Of a DNA stretch of 64,000 bases, positions 51,055 to 61,775 are shown one piece after another. The stretch lies in assembly GCF_900185725.1 (NCBI RefSeq), contig NZ_FYAU01000029.1, positions 124,001-188,000 on the forward strand, read 5' to 3'. The notes below the pieces were generated by a model. It ran no database searches and had not been told where the DNA came from. It saw nothing but the letters and a program-made list of their open reading frames with translations. Both the position numbers and the translations under genes were made by a program. Within the stretch, counting starts at the first letter, position 1, and each line of letters opens with the position of its first letter. Source of the stretch: Stappia sp. TSB10P1A (GTDB lineage Bacteria; Pseudomonadota; Alphaproteobacteria; Rhizobiales; Stappiaceae).

Positions 51055-51945
51055 TCAGATTCCGGGCGTCGGCCGCAAGGCGCGATTTGCTTCCGGCTCG
51101 CGGATCTTGTCGCGGAACGGACTGGCTGGATAGATGCCAAGGAGCTTGAACTCGGCGGAAAAGAACTCCAGTTCCTCAAGCGCCAGCGAGACGCTGCGAT
51201 CGTCCGGATGGCCCTCCACATCGGCATAGAACATCGACGCGAAAAACTGGCCTTCGAGCTGATACGATTCCAGCTTGGTCATGTTGACGCCGTTGGTGGC
51301 GAAGCCTCCGAGCGCCTTGTAGAGCGCGGCCGGCACGTTGCGGACGCGGAAGATGAAGGTGGTAATGATGGGCTGCCCGGAATTTTCCGCGCGCAGGGCT
51401 TCGCGCGACAGGATCAGGAATCGGGTGGTGTTGTGGGCCTCGTCCTCCACGTCCCGGCGCAGGATCTCCAGCCCATAGGCCTGCGCGGCCATCTCCGGCG
51501 CCAGCGCCGCGGCGGTGCGGTCGCCCGCCTCGGCGATCTGGCGGGCCGACCCGGCCGTGTCGGCGCCCACGATCGGCCGCAATCCGAGCGTGCGGATGAT
51601 CTTGCGGCACTGGCCGAGCGCCATGACATGGCTCTGCACGCTCTTCAGATCCTCGATCCGGGTGCCCGGCAGGGCCATCAGTTGGAAACGGATCGGAAGA
51701 AAATACTCGCCGATGATCTGGAGCGAGGAGCGCGGCAGCAGATGGTGGATGTCCGCGACACGCCCGGCGACGGAATTCTCCACCGGGATCATGCCGAGAT
51801 CGGCCTCTCCGCTCTCGATGGCGGTAAAGCAGTCCTCGAATGTCGGGCACGGCACGGCTTCATACTCGGGATAGACGTTGTGGCAGGCCGTGTGCGAGTT
51901 GGCGCCGTATTCGCCCTGGAAGACGATGCGTTTCTTGTTGGACAT
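51055..51945 (-). CDS. pheA: Prephenate dehydratase
   Basis: Enzyme of 296 residues converting prephenate to phenylpyruvate. The dehydratase domain (about 1–185) contains FQGEYGANSH, VENSVAGRVADIHHLL and NTTRFLILSRE with the catalytic Thr. A C-terminal ACT domain (about 195–275; KLESYQLEGQFFASMFYADV) gives feedback control by phenylalanine. It is the monofunctional form without chorismate mutase. ATG at 51945. It lies 12 bases after kdsB in one operon, a rhizobial order. Confidence 0.96.
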   Translation of the reverse strand: MSNKKRIVFQGEYGANSHTACHNVYPEYEAVPCPTFEDCFTAIESGEADLGMIPVENSVAGRVADIHHLLPRSSLQIIGEYFLPIRFQLMALPGTRIEDLKSVQSHVMALGQCRKIIRTLGLRPIVGADTAGSARQIAEAGDRTAAALAPEMAAQAYGLEILRRDVEDEAHNTTRFLILSREALRAENSGQPIITTFIFRVRNVPAALYKALGGFATNGVNMTKLESYQLEGQFFASMFYADVEGHPDDRSVSLALEELEFFSAEFKLLGIYPASPFRDKIREPEANRALRPTPGI

Positions 51946-51957
51946 GATGGACCGGTG

Positions 51958-52722
51958 TCAGCTTGGGTTTGAAGGGCGCGAGGCGAAGACCGCCCTTACG
52001 GCTTCGAGGTCGCGCGGGGTGTTCACGTCCATCGGCACGCTGTCGATGAGCCCGACATCGATGCGCATTCCCGCTTCGAGCGCCCGCAACTGCTCCAGGC
52101 TTTCGCGCATCTCGAGGGGAGAGGGCGGCAGGGCGACAAAGCGGTCGAGGGCATCGCGCCGATAGGCGTAAAGGCCGATATGCTGGTAGAGCGGTCCTGG
52201 CCCTGTCGGGGCCGTCGCGCGGGTGAAGTAGAGCGCCCGCAGCCGCCGATCCGTCACCGGTGTGCCGATGGTCTTGACGAAACTGGGGTCTGTCTTGCCC
52301 GCCTCGCTGCGAATTTCCGTGGCGATGGTGCCAATATCCACCAGCGGATCGGCGAGAGGGTCGAAAGCGGCGCGGATGGCTTGCGGATCGATCAAGGGCA
52401 CGTCGCCCTGCAGGTTCAAGACGATGCCGTGCCGTCGTTCCGGGTCGACGGCCTGTGCGGCGGCGCGAACCCGGTCGGAGCCGCTCGGCAGGTTCGGGTC
52501 AGTCATGATGGCCGTGCCGCCCGCCGCCTCGACGGCGGCCTTTATGTCCGGATGGTCGCAGGCCACGATCACCGGCCCGATGCCGGCGGACAGGCCGCGC
52601 TCGATGACATGAACGATCATCGGCTTGCCGGCGATGTCGGCGAGGGGCTTGTCCGGCAGGCGCGTGGATGCCATGCGCGCGGGGATGACCACGAGTGCGG
52701 ACGGGTCGGCAGCCGTTGTCAC
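51958..52722 (-). CDS. kdsB: 3-deoxy-manno-octulosonate cytidylyltransferase (CMP-KDO synthetase)
   Basis: Cytidylyltransferase of 254 residues activating KDO for lipopolysaccharide. [20 protein letters not shown] is the nucleotide-binding opening, and [16 protein letters not shown] and [16 protein letters not shown] are typical. GTG at 52722 was chosen because GAAAGGA lies seven bases upstream; the 60 residues added by the longer frame cross the divergent promoter. It is the first gene of the kdsB–pheA operon and diverges from the cytochrome gene. Confidence 0.95.
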   Translation of the reverse strand: MTTAADPSALVVIPARMASTRLPDKPLADIAGKPMIVHVIERGLSAGIGPVIVACDHPDIKAAVEAAGGTAIMTDPNLPSGSDRVRAAAQAVDPERRHGIVLNLQGDVPLIDPQAIRAAFDPLADPLVDIGTIATEIRSEAGKTDPSFVKTIGTPVTDRRLRALYFTRATAPTGPGPLYQHIGLYAYRRDALDRFVALPPSPLEMRESLEQLRALEAGMRIDVGLIDSVPMDVNTPRDLEAVRAVFASRPSNPS

Positions 52723-52926
52723 GGGCGTCCTTTCAGAGGGCGGACGGGCGTGCGGCGGGCCCGGCTGCGGCGTGCGATCATTTGTATCATGGATTGCTCT
52801 TTTAAACCTATGGACACGAGCGTCAAAAACTTTGTAGTTTCCGGCGACTTTTTCACCACGCGCCGCGTTGCGCGGGGCCTGCTTGCATTGGCCTTGCGGC
52901 AACCGAGGGAGTTGGAGCCAGCGGGA

Positions 52927-53562
52927 ATGAATTCTGCCAAGCTAAATATGATCGCTGGTGCGATCCTGTCCGTCCTCCTCCTGACGATGGGGCTCGGCAT
53001 CGTGTCGGAAATCATCTTCCATCAGGGGGCGCCGGAAAAGCCAGGCTATGAGATCATCGTGGCTGAAGCGGATTCGGAACCGGCTCCGGCTCAGGACGCT
53101 CCGCAGGTGGAACCCATCGCCGTGCGCCTCGCCAGCGCGTCGGCCGCGGACGGTGAACGCCTGATCCGCGCTTGCGTGGCCTGTCACGATTTCTCCAGCG
53201 CCAACACCAACAAGGTTGGTCCGGGCCTGTGGGAAGTGGTTGGCCGTGCTCCGGCGAGCCATGAAGGGTTCCGCTACTCGAGTGGCATGCAGGCCTATGC
53301 GCAGGAGCATGAGACCTGGACCTACGAGAACCTTGACCACTTCCTTGCCGCGCCGCGGCAGGAGGTCTCTGGAACATCGATGGGCTATGCCGGCATGCGC
53401 AGGCCCGAGGACCGCGCGAACCTCGTTGCTTATCTGCGCACGCTGTCGGACAACCCGCAGCCGCTGCCCGAGGCCCAGGCCGAGGAGGCCCCGCCAGAGG
53501 AGGCCCCGGCCGAGGAGGCTCCGGCCGACGCGGCGCCTGTTGAAGGCACACAGGCCCAGTGA
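52927..53562 (+). CDS. Membrane-anchored class I cytochrome c (CycM-like)
   Basis: Protein of 211 residues. An N-terminal membrane helix ([21 protein letters not shown]) stays uncleaved and anchors the protein. The haem site is CVACH near residue 83, the axial Met is in GTSMGYAGM near 145, and [10 protein letters not shown] and LVAYLRTLS complete the class I fold. The C-terminal tail is Ala/Pro/Glu-rich ([14 protein letters not shown]). It transfers electrons between the bc1 complex and cytochrome oxidase in the periplasm. ATG at 52927 was chosen; the long upstream frame is antisense to kdsB. Confidence 0.93.
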   Translation: MNSAKLNMIAGAILSVLLLTMGLGIVSEIIFHQGAPEKPGYEIIVAEADSEPAPAQDAPQVEPIAVRLASASAADGERLIRACVACHDFSSANTNKVGPGLWEVVGRAPASHEGFRYSSGMQAYAQEHETWTYENLDHFLAAPRQEVSGTSMGYAGMRRPEDRANLVAYLRTLSDNPQPLPEAQAEEAPPEEAPAEEAPADAAPVEGTQAQ

Positions 53563-53945
53563 CCGCGGCAACCACGCCCCTGTGGCTTGGTTGCCATCCA
53601 TTTCAGGTGCTGAAGGCCGGCGCGAAAGCGCCGGCCTTTTCGCTAATTGCATAGGCGTGATGGATCTTGGCCGGGGGAGCAGCGCTCATTCGGAAGACCG
53701 TTCGGCGCCGCCGAATGCCGTTGAGTTTCCCCTGTAACGGGGAAGGGCTTTCGGATATAACGCTTTCAGCCTGCGCTGGAGGGATGTTGTTGTTCGTCCC
53801 GAATTTCTTCATCGAGTTGAAAATACATCTTTAACTGTGCCGTGTTACGTAGTTTTATCAGGTGTGGAAGCGCGGTCTGATCGACGTGCAAGCCGACCTG
53901 AACCAGGCGGCTCGCCATAGCCGCATCATTTCCAGGTGGGGGGGC
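53563..53945. other. Intergenic region with terminator; no gene seen
   Basis: This 383-base gap holds the cytochrome terminator (53613–53640). From about 53750 to 53860 it is richer in AT, which may be the promoter of the following GGDEF gene. The GGDEF frame is open back to a GTG at 53862, but the intervening codons have no ribosome binding site and look non-coding. Confidence 0.5.
53613..53640 (+). terminator. Rho-independent terminator after the cytochrome c gene
   Basis: AAGGCCGGCGC (53613–53623) pairs with GCGCCGGCCTT (53628–53638) around a GAAA tetraloop and runs into TTTT. It lies 50 bases after the cytochrome stop. This is the clearest intrinsic terminator in the window. Confidence 0.9.
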
Positions 53946-55349
53946 ATGACGCAGGCATCCGGTGTCAAGGAATTGACGCTCATCCGGTGGAAACACCGGA
54001 TGATGGCTGGGGCCGTGGTGGCATTCGTCTGCGTCCTCGGGATGACTCTCACGGCGTATATTTCTGCATTGCTCACCGAGAATGCCCACAAGCGTCTGCA
54101 GAACGAGACGCTGGCGCGATTGTCGGAGGCGCGGGCGCGGCTCGAAGGAACGATCAGCGCGACGTTGTATATTTCGCAAGGCCTGGTGAGCTTCACGGCA
54201 ATCAACGGCGAACTCACGCAAAGGCAGTTCCGACGCTTTGCGGAGGAACTTTCCTCGGCAAACCGCCATGTGAAGCTGATTGCCCTGGCTCCCGGCAATG
54301 TCGTCCGCTACGTCCATCCGTTGCTTGGAAACCTGAGAGTTCTTGGTCTGGATTACAGCAAGACCCCGGCGCAATGGCCGGTGGTGAAGCGAGTGATGGA
54401 TGAGCGGCGCACCGTCGTCGCCGGCCCCGTCGACCTTGTTCAGGGTGGACGCGCCCTGATTGCTCGTTCGCCGGTTCTCATTCCGATGAACGAGGATGAC
54501 GGCAGGTCCGAGCGCCGCTACTGGGGCGTGGCCTCGGTGGTGATCGACATGGATGCCCTGTTCGAGGATGCAGGCATTCGCCCGGAGATGAGCGGATACC
54601 AGTTTGCCCTTCGCGGGGCCGACGGGCTGGGCCCTGCCGGCGGAATGATCCTCGGCGACCCGGCGCTGTTCGAAACGCCCCTGTCCAGTGGTGGAGGGGT
54701 GATTCTGCCGGTCAGCCTGCCGAACGGCATGTGGCAGATGGCCAGCCGTCCGGTCGGCGGCTGGGTTGCCACCTCGCCGGAAGTTCAAATCGTCCAACTG
54801 GTTGGTCTCGGCGTCACCTTTGCGATCGCGCTCTTGTCCGTCATGGTGGTGATCGCACAGCAACGGGCGCGGTCGATGGCGCTGCATGACGCACTCACCG
54901 GCCTGCCCAATCGGCGATTGCTGGAGGATCGGCTCGAGCAACTCGCCGCGCTGGGCGAGCGGACGGGACTGGGCTTCCAGGTGTTCTTTGTGGATCTCAA
55001 TGCGTTCAAGCCGATCAATGATACGTTCGGCCATGCGGTGGGAGATCTGGTGTTGCAAGAGGTCGGCAAGCGGTTGCGGGCCGAAACAAGGGACTCCGAC
55101 ACGATCGCCCGTATCGGTGGCGACGAGTTTGTCGTCGTAGTGCCTGGGATGACCCATCATCAGACCACCGCCAATATTGCTGCGCGACTGCGGGAGGCTG
55201 TCAGCGAGCCGGTGCGCGCGGGCGATAACATCATCGCCATTCGCGCCAGTGTCGGCTGGGCGGTCTACCCGGACGATGCCACGACGATTCCCGAGATCCT
55301 CGAACTCGCCGACCAGCGGATGTATCGCGAGAAGCTCGCCGCAGCGTGA
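53946..55349 (+). CDS. CHASE-domain diguanylate cyclase
   Basis: Protein of 467 residues. Membrane helices at about 21–43 and 283–305 flank a periplasmic CHASE-type sensor (about 60–275; LISFTA-like segment VSFTAINGELTQRQF, YVHPLLGN, RYWGVASVVIDMDAL). The GGDEF domain occupies about 312–465 with GGDEF at 391–395 and an intact RxxD feedback site (RDSD, 382–385), so it should make c-di-GMP with product inhibition. ATG at 53946 follows a G-rich GGTGGGGGGGC; GTG at 53862 is an alternative. No partner gene is adjacent. Confidence 0.9.
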   Translation: MTQASGVKELTLIRWKHRMMAGAVVAFVCVLGMTLTAYISALLTENAHKRLQNETLARLSEARARLEGTISATLYISQGLVSFTAINGELTQRQFRRFAEELSSANRHVKLIALAPGNVVRYVHPLLGNLRVLGLDYSKTPAQWPVVKRVMDERRTVVAGPVDLVQGGRALIARSPVLIPMNEDDGRSERRYWGVASVVIDMDALFEDAGIRPEMSGYQFALRGADGLGPAGGMILGDPALFETPLSSGGGVILPVSLPNGMWQMASRPVGGWVATSPEVQIVQLVGLGVTFAIALLSVMVVIAQQRARSMALHDALTGLPNRRLLEDRLEQLAALGERTGLGFQVFFVDLNAFKPINDTFGHAVGDLVLQEVGKRLRAETRDSDTIARIGGDEFVVVVPGMTHHQTTANIAARLREAVSEPVRAGDNIIAIRASVGWAVYPDDATTIPEILELADQRMYREKLAAA

Positions 55350-55524
55350 GCGCCGGGCACGCACCGAACCATCCTGCCACGATTAAACTTTCGTCATGAA
55401 GCGTTTCACGTCTGTCGGCGGGGGGCGCAACTCCCTAATATGTGTCGGCAAGACAATGCAGCAGCAACCGTGCGCGGCCGTGGGTCGTGCGCCGCGGCAA
55501 GACAGATGGATCCGTTGAAGCGCC

Positions 55525-57459
55525 ATGATGCAGTCAGATCGCCAGACGATGCTCTCCCGTTCAAGATCCCGTGCAACAGTCGCTGTACAGGGTTGGCCGG
55601 TTCCGCGGTGGATCATCGCCCTGCCCTTGGCGGCGCTGTGCCTGCTGCTTGCCGGGCTGTCGACGGCATCGTCGCAGGAGGAACCGGAATGGCGGCATGC
55701 CTCCTCGCTGAGCGGCGAGCCGAAGTATCCGCCTGACTTCCGGCATTTCGACTATGTCAATCCCGATGCTCCGAAAGCGGGCATCGTCCGCCTCGGCGAC
55801 AGCAGTGGCTTCGACACGTTCAACCCCATCCTGCCAAGGGGAAATCCGGCGCCGGGCTTGGGTCTGATGTACGATTCTCTGCTGGAGCCGGCGCTCGACG
55901 AGATCAACATCAATTCGGAATACGGGTTGATCGCGGAAGCCATGCGCTACCCCTCCGACTATTCCTGGGTGGAGTATAGGCTCAATCCGCAGGCTCGCTG
56001 GCATGACGGAACCCCGATCAGCGTCGACGACGTCATCTGGAGTTTCGGCAAGCTCAAGGAGGTCAATCCCAGCCAGGCCTTCTACTATCGTCATGTCGAG
56101 AAGGCCGAGCAGGTGGCCGACGGCGTCATCCGCTTCACCTTCGATTCTCCCGGCAATCGCGAGTTGCCGAAGATCGTCGGCCAGATGATTGTCCTGCCGA
56201 AGCACTGGTGGGAGGGGACCGGACCGGGCGGCCGACCGCGCGATATCGGCAGCGGAACGCTGGAGCGACCGGTCGGATCCGGCCCCTATCGGATCGGCGC
56301 CTTCGAGGCCGGGCGGTACATCGAGTACGAGCGGGTCGAGGATTACTGGGCCAAGGACCACCCCACACGGGTTGGCACCAACAACTTCGACAAGGTTCGC
56401 TATGACAGCTATCGCGACCAGACGGTGATGCTGGAGGCGTTCAAGGCGGACCAATATGATTTCCGTGCCGAGAACAGCGCCAAGAACTGGGCGACCGGTT
56501 ACGACTTCCCGGCCGTGAGGGACGGGCGCGTGGTGCTTGAGACATTCCCCGACAAGGCGCGCGGCATCATGCAGGGCTTTGTCATCAATCTGCGGCGGAA
56601 ACCCTTCGCCGATGTCCGGGTGCGACAGGCGCTCAACCTGGTTTTCGACTTCGAGACTGCCAACAAGACGGTGTTCTTCGACCAGTACAAGCGCATCCCA
56701 TCCTATTTCGCGGGCACCGAGCTTGCCGCGAGCGGACTGCCGGAGGGTCAGGAACTGGCCATTCTGGAGAGTGTGCGCGACCTCATTCCAGAGCGCGTCT
56801 TCACGACGCCCTATGAGAACCCGGTGAACGGCGATCCCGCCAACCTGCGCGACAACATGCGCAGGGCTGTCGAATTGCTGGGCGAGGCCGGCTATGAGCT
56901 TCGCGGTCGCCAGATGGTCGATCGCCAGACGGGCGAACCGCTGGTCATCGAGTACATCAACAATGATCCGAATTCCGAGCGCTACGTGCTTCCCTATGCG
57001 CGTAATCTCGAGCGCATCGGCATCAAGCTCACGCTTCGCACCGTCGACACGCCGCAATACATCAACCGCATCCGCGAACGCGACTTCGACATGACGACGC
57101 TGGGCTGGGCACAGTCCCTGTCTCCGGGCAACGAGCAGCGGGATTACTGGGGCAGCGAGGCGGCGGATCGGCCGCAGTCGCGCAACTATGGCGGCATCAA
57201 GGACCCCGGCATCGACGCACTCATCGAGAAGGTTATTTTTGCGAAGGACCGGGAGGAACTGGTGGCGGCGACACGCGCGCTCGATCGGGTTCTGATGGCG
57301 CATCAATTCGTCGTGCCGCAATGGTATATCGATGTCGACCGCACGGCCCGCTGGAACCGGTTCGGTCATCCTGACAACATCCCCGAATACACCCACGGCT
57401 TCCCGACCATCTGGTGGTGGGATGAGGCGCGCGCGGCGCGCGTGCGGGGAGGGCGGTGA
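55525..57459 (+). CDS. YejA-like peptide ABC transporter substrate-binding protein 1
   Basis: Family 5 binding protein of 644 residues. An N-terminal signal anchor (WIIALPLAALCLLLAGLSTA) precedes mature QEEPEWRHASS. The YejA hallmarks are KYPPDFRHFDYVNPDAPKAG, SGFDTFNPI, MYDSLLEPALDEI and the C-terminal YTHGFPTIWWWDE. The start could be ATG 55525, 55528 or 55549. It overlaps the start of a second YejA-like gene. YejA proteins bind oligopeptides and microcin C-type peptide nucleotides. The 175-base gap upstream shows no gene. Confidence 0.92.
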   Translation: MMQSDRQTMLSRSRSRATVAVQGWPVPRWIIALPLAALCLLLAGLSTASSQEEPEWRHASSLSGEPKYPPDFRHFDYVNPDAPKAGIVRLGDSSGFDTFNPILPRGNPAPGLGLMYDSLLEPALDEININSEYGLIAEAMRYPSDYSWVEYRLNPQARWHDGTPISVDDVIWSFGKLKEVNPSQAFYYRHVEKAEQVADGVIRFTFDSPGNRELPKIVGQMIVLPKHWWEGTGPGGRPRDIGSGTLERPVGSGPYRIGAFEAGRYIEYERVEDYWAKDHPTRVGTNNFDKVRYDSYRDQTVMLEAFKADQYDFRAENSAKNWATGYDFPAVRDGRVVLETFPDKARGIMQGFVINLRRKPFADVRVRQALNLVFDFETANKTVFFDQYKRIPSYFAGTELAASGLPEGQELAILESVRDLIPERVFTTPYENPVNGDPANLRDNMRRAVELLGEAGYELRGRQMVDRQTGEPLVIEYINNDPNSERYVLPYARNLERIGIKLTLRTVDTPQYINRIRERDFDMTTLGWAQSLSPGNEQRDYWGSEAADRPQSRNYGGIKDPGIDALIEKVIFAKDREELVAATRALDRVLMAHQFVVPQWYIDVDRTARWNRFGHPDNIPEYTHGFPTIWWWDEARAARVRGGR

Positions 57460-59387
57460 TGGTGGAAGACAGGCCGAAGGCACCGAGGGCTGCCGGTGGC
57501 GCCCGGTTTGATCTGGATCGCAGGACCGTGCTGGCCGGAGCGGTGGCCTTTTCCGCTGCAACGCTTCTGCCGCTCCCCGGCAGGCTTGCGCGTGCCGATG
57601 TGGAACAGAACGCCGGCGCTGCAGCCCGGCATGGACTGTCGGTGTTCGGCGACCTCAAGTATCCGGCCGGATTCAGCCATTTCGACTATGTGGTCCCGGA
57701 CGCTCCGAAAGACGGGCGCATCGTCTTCACGGCACCCTTCTGGACCTTCAATCAGAACCCGCAGACCTTCAATACCTTCAATACGTTCATTCTCAAGGGG
57801 GATGCGCCGCCCCGTATGGAGCTGTGTTTCGACACGCTGATGGTGAGGGCGCTGGACGAGCCGGATGCCGTCTATGGCTTGATCGCCGAGACTGTCGAGA
57901 TTTCCGAAGATGGAAATGTCTATACGTTCACGCTGAGGCCCGAAGCCCGGTTTCACGACGAGAGCCCGCTGACGGCGGAGGATGTCGCCTTCTCGCTGAT
58001 GACCTTGAAGGAGAAGGGGCACCCTTCGATCCGTCAGGGGCTGCGCGAACTTGATGACGCGCGCGTCGAGGATCCTCACAAGGTATCGCTGGTGTTTTCC
58101 GGCAAGCAGTCGCGCAAGGTGCCGCTCATCGCGACCGGCATGCCGATCTTCTCCAAGGCCTATTACTCGCGCTACGACTTTGCCCAGACGACGCTGACCC
58201 CGCCGCTCTCGTCCGGACCTTACAAGGTCGGGCGCCACGAGGTGGGCCGTTTCGTGGAGTATGAGCGGGTGAAATCGTGGTGGGCGGCGGACCTGCCCGT
58301 CAGCCGCGGGCACTACAATTTCGACCGCATCCGGTTGGAATTCTTCCGCGATCGCCAGGTGGACTTCGAGGCCTTCAAGAAGGGCGTTCTCACCTTCCGC
58401 GAGGAGTTCACCGCCCGCACATGGGCGACGGAATACAACTTTCCCGCCGTTCAGGACGGTCGTGTGATCCGGGAAGAAATCCCCGACGGCCGGCCCTCGG
58501 GTGCGCAGGGCTGGTACCTGAACCTGCGCCGCTCAAAGTTTTCGGACCCGCGTGTTCGCCAGGCGCTGGGTCTGGCGTTCGACTTCGAATGGACCAACAC
58601 CGCGCTGTTTTTCGGAGCCTACAAGCGGACGAGTTCCTATTTCCAGAACTCCGCGATGTCGGCCGAAGGCGAACCGGACGCAGCGGAACTGGCGCTGCTG
58701 GAGCCCTGGCGCGGACAGGTGCCCGACGCGGTGTTCGGTCCGGCCGTCGCGCCGCCGGTTTCGGATGGAACGGGACAGGATCGTGCGATGCTGCGCGAGG
58801 CGGACCGGCTGCTGCGGGAGGCGGGATGCCGGCGCGAGGGAGCCCGGCTGCTTCTGCCGAGCGGAGAACCGCTGGCCTTCGAATTCCTGTCGAATACGAA
58901 CAGCTTCGAGCGTGTCGTCCTGCCCTATATCGGCAATCTGGAGCGGCTCGGCATCCGGGCGAATTTCCGTGTCGTCGATCCGGCGCAGTATCAGTCCCGC
59001 CTGAACGACTACGACTTCGACATCGCCTCGCGCCGGTATTCCCTGTCCGCGACCCTTGGAGAGGAGATCCGCCAGATGTGGGGTTCGGAGGCGGCAAGCC
59101 AGCCGGGATCGAGCAACCTGTCTGGCATCGCGGACCCGGCGGTCGATGCGCTGATCAATGCTGTCGTCGCAGCGTCCACCAGGGAAGAGATGACCGTCGC
59201 TGCCCGTGCCCTGGACCGGGTCCTGCGGGCCGGCCATTATTGGGTGCCGCAGTGGTACAAGCCGATCCATACGGTCGCCATGTGGGACGTGTTCGGGCAT
59301 CCTGAGGCGCCACCGACGCATGGCTTCACGCCGGAACTCCACTGGTGGTACGACCGTGAGCGCGCAGAGCGAATCGGCATACGCTGA
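57459..59387 (+). CDS. YejA-like peptide ABC transporter substrate-binding protein 2
   Basis: Second family 5 binding protein, 642 residues, homologous along its length to the preceding one: [59 protein letters not shown] and a C-terminal [12 protein letters not shown]. The leader contains [19 protein letters not shown], a twin-arginine type signal, so unlike protein 1 it may be exported folded by Tat. The start overlaps the previous stop. The pair probably shares one permease with different peptide preferences. Confidence 0.92.
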   Translation: MVEDRPKAPRAAGGARFDLDRRTVLAGAVAFSAATLLPLPGRLARADVEQNAGAAARHGLSVFGDLKYPAGFSHFDYVVPDAPKDGRIVFTAPFWTFNQNPQTFNTFNTFILKGDAPPRMELCFDTLMVRALDEPDAVYGLIAETVEISEDGNVYTFTLRPEARFHDESPLTAEDVAFSLMTLKEKGHPSIRQGLRELDDARVEDPHKVSLVFSGKQSRKVPLIATGMPIFSKAYYSRYDFAQTTLTPPLSSGPYKVGRHEVGRFVEYERVKSWWAADLPVSRGHYNFDRIRLEFFRDRQVDFEAFKKGVLTFREEFTARTWATEYNFPAVQDGRVIREEIPDGRPSGAQGWYLNLRRSKFSDPRVRQALGLAFDFEWTNTALFFGAYKRTSSYFQNSAMSAEGEPDAAELALLEPWRGQVPDAVFGPAVAPPVSDGTGQDRAMLREADRLLREAGCRREGARLLLPSGEPLAFEFLSNTNSFERVVLPYIGNLERLGIRANFRVVDPAQYQSRLNDYDFDIASRRYSLSATLGEEIRQMWGSEAASQPGSSNLSGIADPAVDALINAVVAASTREEMTVAARALDRVLRAGHYWVPQWYKPIHTVAMWDVFGHPEAPPTHGFTPELHWWYDRERAERIGIR

Positions 59388-59424
59388 CATGCGCGAGACA
59401 CTCCAACGCATCAGGCATTGCGGA

Positions 59425-59455
59425 GGCCAACCGGCAGGTTTGCCTGTTGTCGGCC
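59425..59455 (+). other. Imperfect hairpin between the second YejA-like gene and yejB
   Basis: GGCC at 59425 and 59452 and inner AAC/GTT and GGC/GCC segments can fold into an imperfect stem with bulges, in the 92-base gap before the permease gene. It is weaker than the hairpins in the other three ABC operons. Confidence 0.3.
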
Positions 59456-59479
59456 GGCAAGAAAGGGATCTCTGATACG

Positions 59480-60589
59480 ATGGGCGCCTATATCCTGCGC
59501 CGGCTGCTGCTGATCGTGCCGACACTGGTCGGCATCATGGCCATCAATTTCATCATCATCCAGTTCGCTCCCGGCGGACCGGTCGAGCGCGTCATCGCCC
59601 AGCTTCAGGGCACGGATGTGTCCGCCACGGCCCGCATCTCCGGCGGCGGCGGCGATTTCGCCGGCAGCGGCGCGGACACGGCCGGGGACGCGGGAGCCGT
59701 CGGGTCGAGATATCGCGGCGCACAGGGCCTCGATCCGGCGTTCATCAAGGAACTGGAGCGCCAGTTCGGCTTCGACAAGCCGCCGCTGGAGCGTTTCGCC
59801 GTGATGCTGTGGAACTACGCCCGCTTCGACTTCGGGCAGAGCTACTTCCGCGACATCTCGGTGATTGACCTGGTGATCGAGAAGATGCCCGTCTCGATTT
59901 CGCTCGGGCTATGGATGACGTTCATTTCCTATGCGATCTCGATCCCGCTGGGCATCCGCAAGGCGGTGAAGGACGGCTCGCGCTTCGATGTCTGGACCTC
60001 CGCCGTGATCGTGGTGGGCTATGCGATCCCCGGGTTCCTTTTCGCGGTGCTGCTGATCGTGCTGTTTGCCGGCGGCTCGTTCCTCGACTGGTTCCCCTTG
60101 CGCGGCCTCACCTCGGAGAATTGGCATCAGCTCTCCTGGCCCGAGCGCATTCTCGACTATTTCTGGCATCTCGCCCTGCCGTTGACCGCCATGGTTCTGT
60201 CGGCCTTCGCCACGGTGACGCTGCTGACGAAGAACTCCTTCCTCGACGAGATCCGCAAGCAGTATGTCCAGACCGCCCGCGCCAAGGGTCTGAACGAGCG
60301 CCAGGTGCTCTACGGCCATGTGTTCCGCAATGCCATGCTGATCGTGATCGCCGGCTTTCCGGGCGCCTTCATCTCGTCCTTCTTTGCCGGTTCGCTGTTG
60401 ATCGAGACGATCTTTTCGCTCGATGGGCTCGGTCTGCTCGGCTTCGAGGCCGTGATCAACCGCGACTATGCCGTGGTCTTCGCGACGCTCTACATCTTCT
60501 CGCTGATGGGGCTTTTGGTGAATCTCATTTCCGACCTGACCTACACCTGGATCGATCCCCGGATCGATTTCGAGAGCAGGGAGGTCTGA
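59480..60589 (+). CDS. yejB: Peptide ABC transporter permease (YejB-like)
   Basis: Inner-membrane permease of 369 residues. ATG at 59480 gives [20 protein letters not shown], the usual YejB opening, with AAAGGGATC upstream. [20 protein letters not shown] and a Gly/Ala-rich insertion at about 55–85 are characteristic of YejB, as is the coupling loop [20 protein letters not shown]. Six membrane segments are predicted. It is followed by YejE after three bases. Confidence 0.93.
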   Translation: MGAYILRRLLLIVPTLVGIMAINFIIIQFAPGGPVERVIAQLQGTDVSATARISGGGGDFAGSGADTAGDAGAVGSRYRGAQGLDPAFIKELERQFGFDKPPLERFAVMLWNYARFDFGQSYFRDISVIDLVIEKMPVSISLGLWMTFISYAISIPLGIRKAVKDGSRFDVWTSAVIVVGYAIPGFLFAVLLIVLFAGGSFLDWFPLRGLTSENWHQLSWPERILDYFWHLALPLTAMVLSAFATVTLLTKNSFLDEIRKQYVQTARAKGLNERQVLYGHVFRNAMLIVIAGFPGAFISSFFAGSLLIETIFSLDGLGLLGFEAVINRDYAVVFATLYIFSLMGLLVNLISDLTYTWIDPRIDFESREV

Positions 60590-60592
60590 GGC

Positions 60593-61768
60593 ATGGATCT
60601 GAAGACGGAACCCACGGGCAAGGTGGAGGCAGTGGCTGCGGCCACTGCCACTGCGCCGATCGGCCGGCCGAAGGGCTTTCTGTCGCCGATCAACCAGCGC
60701 CGGCTGACGAACTTCAAGGCCAACCGGCGCGGCTACTGGTCGTTCTGGATCTTTCTTCTCCTGTTCGGCCTGTCGCTCCTGGCCGAGTTTCTTGTCAACG
60801 ACCGGCCGATCGTCGTCGTTTACAAGAACGAGGTTCTGGCGCCGATCTTCGTTGACTACCCGGAGGAGAAATTCGGCGGTTTCCTCGCGGTGACCGACTA
60901 CCGGGACCCCTATATCCAGGAAGAGATCAGCGCCAACGGCTGGATGCTGTGGCCGCCGATCCGCTATTCCTATCGCACCGTCAACAACGAGATTCCGGTG
61001 CCCGCACCCGCCCCGCCGTCCTGGCGGCTCGACAAGCAGGAGCGCTGCGTCCGCTATCCGCTGGGAGCGGAGGACCCCAACTGCACCCTCGGCAACTGGA
61101 ACTGGCTCGGCACCGATGACCAGGGGCGCGACGTGGTCGCTCGGCTTGTCTACGGCTTCCGTATCTCCGTCCTGTTCGGCCTCGCCCTGACGCTGGCTTC
61201 CTCGGTCGTCGGCATCGCGGCCGGCGCCGTGCAGGGCTATTACGGCGGCTGGGTCGACCTTCTGTTCCAGCGCTTCATCGAGGTCTGGACGGCGATCCCC
61301 ACGCTCTACCTCATCCTGATTGTGTCCTCGGTCCTCATTCCCGGTTTCTGGACGCTCTTCACCATCCTGCTCGCCTTCTCCTGGGTGGCGCTGGTCGGCG
61401 TGGTGCGGGCGGAATTCCTGCGCGCCCGGAACTTCGAATATGTGACGGCGGCGCGAGCACTCGGCGTCGGCAATCCCACGATCATGTGGCGCCATCTTCT
61501 GCCCAACGCGATGGTGGCGACGCTGACCTTCATGCCCTTCATCCTGAACGGCTCGATCTCGACGCTGACGGCGCTCGATTTCCTCGGCTTCGGCCTGCCG
61601 CCGGGCTCCGCCTCGCTGGGCGAACTGCTGGCGCAGGGCAAGAACAACCTGCAGGCGCCCTGGCTCGGGATCACCGGTTTCATCGTCATCTCGGCTATGT
61701 TGAGCCTGCTGATTTTCATTGGCGAGGCGGTGCGCGATGCCTTCGATCCGCGCAAGAGCTTCGCATGA
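60593..61768 (+). CDS. yejE: Peptide ABC transporter permease (YejE-like)
   Basis: Inner-membrane permease of 391 residues, longer than DppC because of the YejE periplasmic insert between the first two membrane helices (NDRPIVVVYKNEVLAPIF, AEDPNCTLGNWNWLGTDDQG). LGTDDQGRDVVARLVYGF and the coupling loop TAARALGVGNPTIMWRHLLP are present. The Ala/Thr-rich first 25 residues are not family-conserved. The gene is seven bases from the ATPase gene. Confidence 0.93.
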   Translation: MDLKTEPTGKVEAVAAATATAPIGRPKGFLSPINQRRLTNFKANRRGYWSFWIFLLLFGLSLLAEFLVNDRPIVVVYKNEVLAPIFVDYPEEKFGGFLAVTDYRDPYIQEEISANGWMLWPPIRYSYRTVNNEIPVPAPAPPSWRLDKQERCVRYPLGAEDPNCTLGNWNWLGTDDQGRDVVARLVYGFRISVLFGLALTLASSVVGIAAGAVQGYYGGWVDLLFQRFIEVWTAIPTLYLILIVSSVLIPGFWTLFTILLAFSWVALVGVVRAEFLRARNFEYVTAARALGVGNPTIMWRHLLPNAMVATLTFMPFILNGSISTLTALDFLGFGLPPGSASLGELLAQGKNNLQAPWLGITGFIVISAMLSLLIFIGEAVRDAFDPRKSFA

Positions 61769-61775
61769 GGACCCC

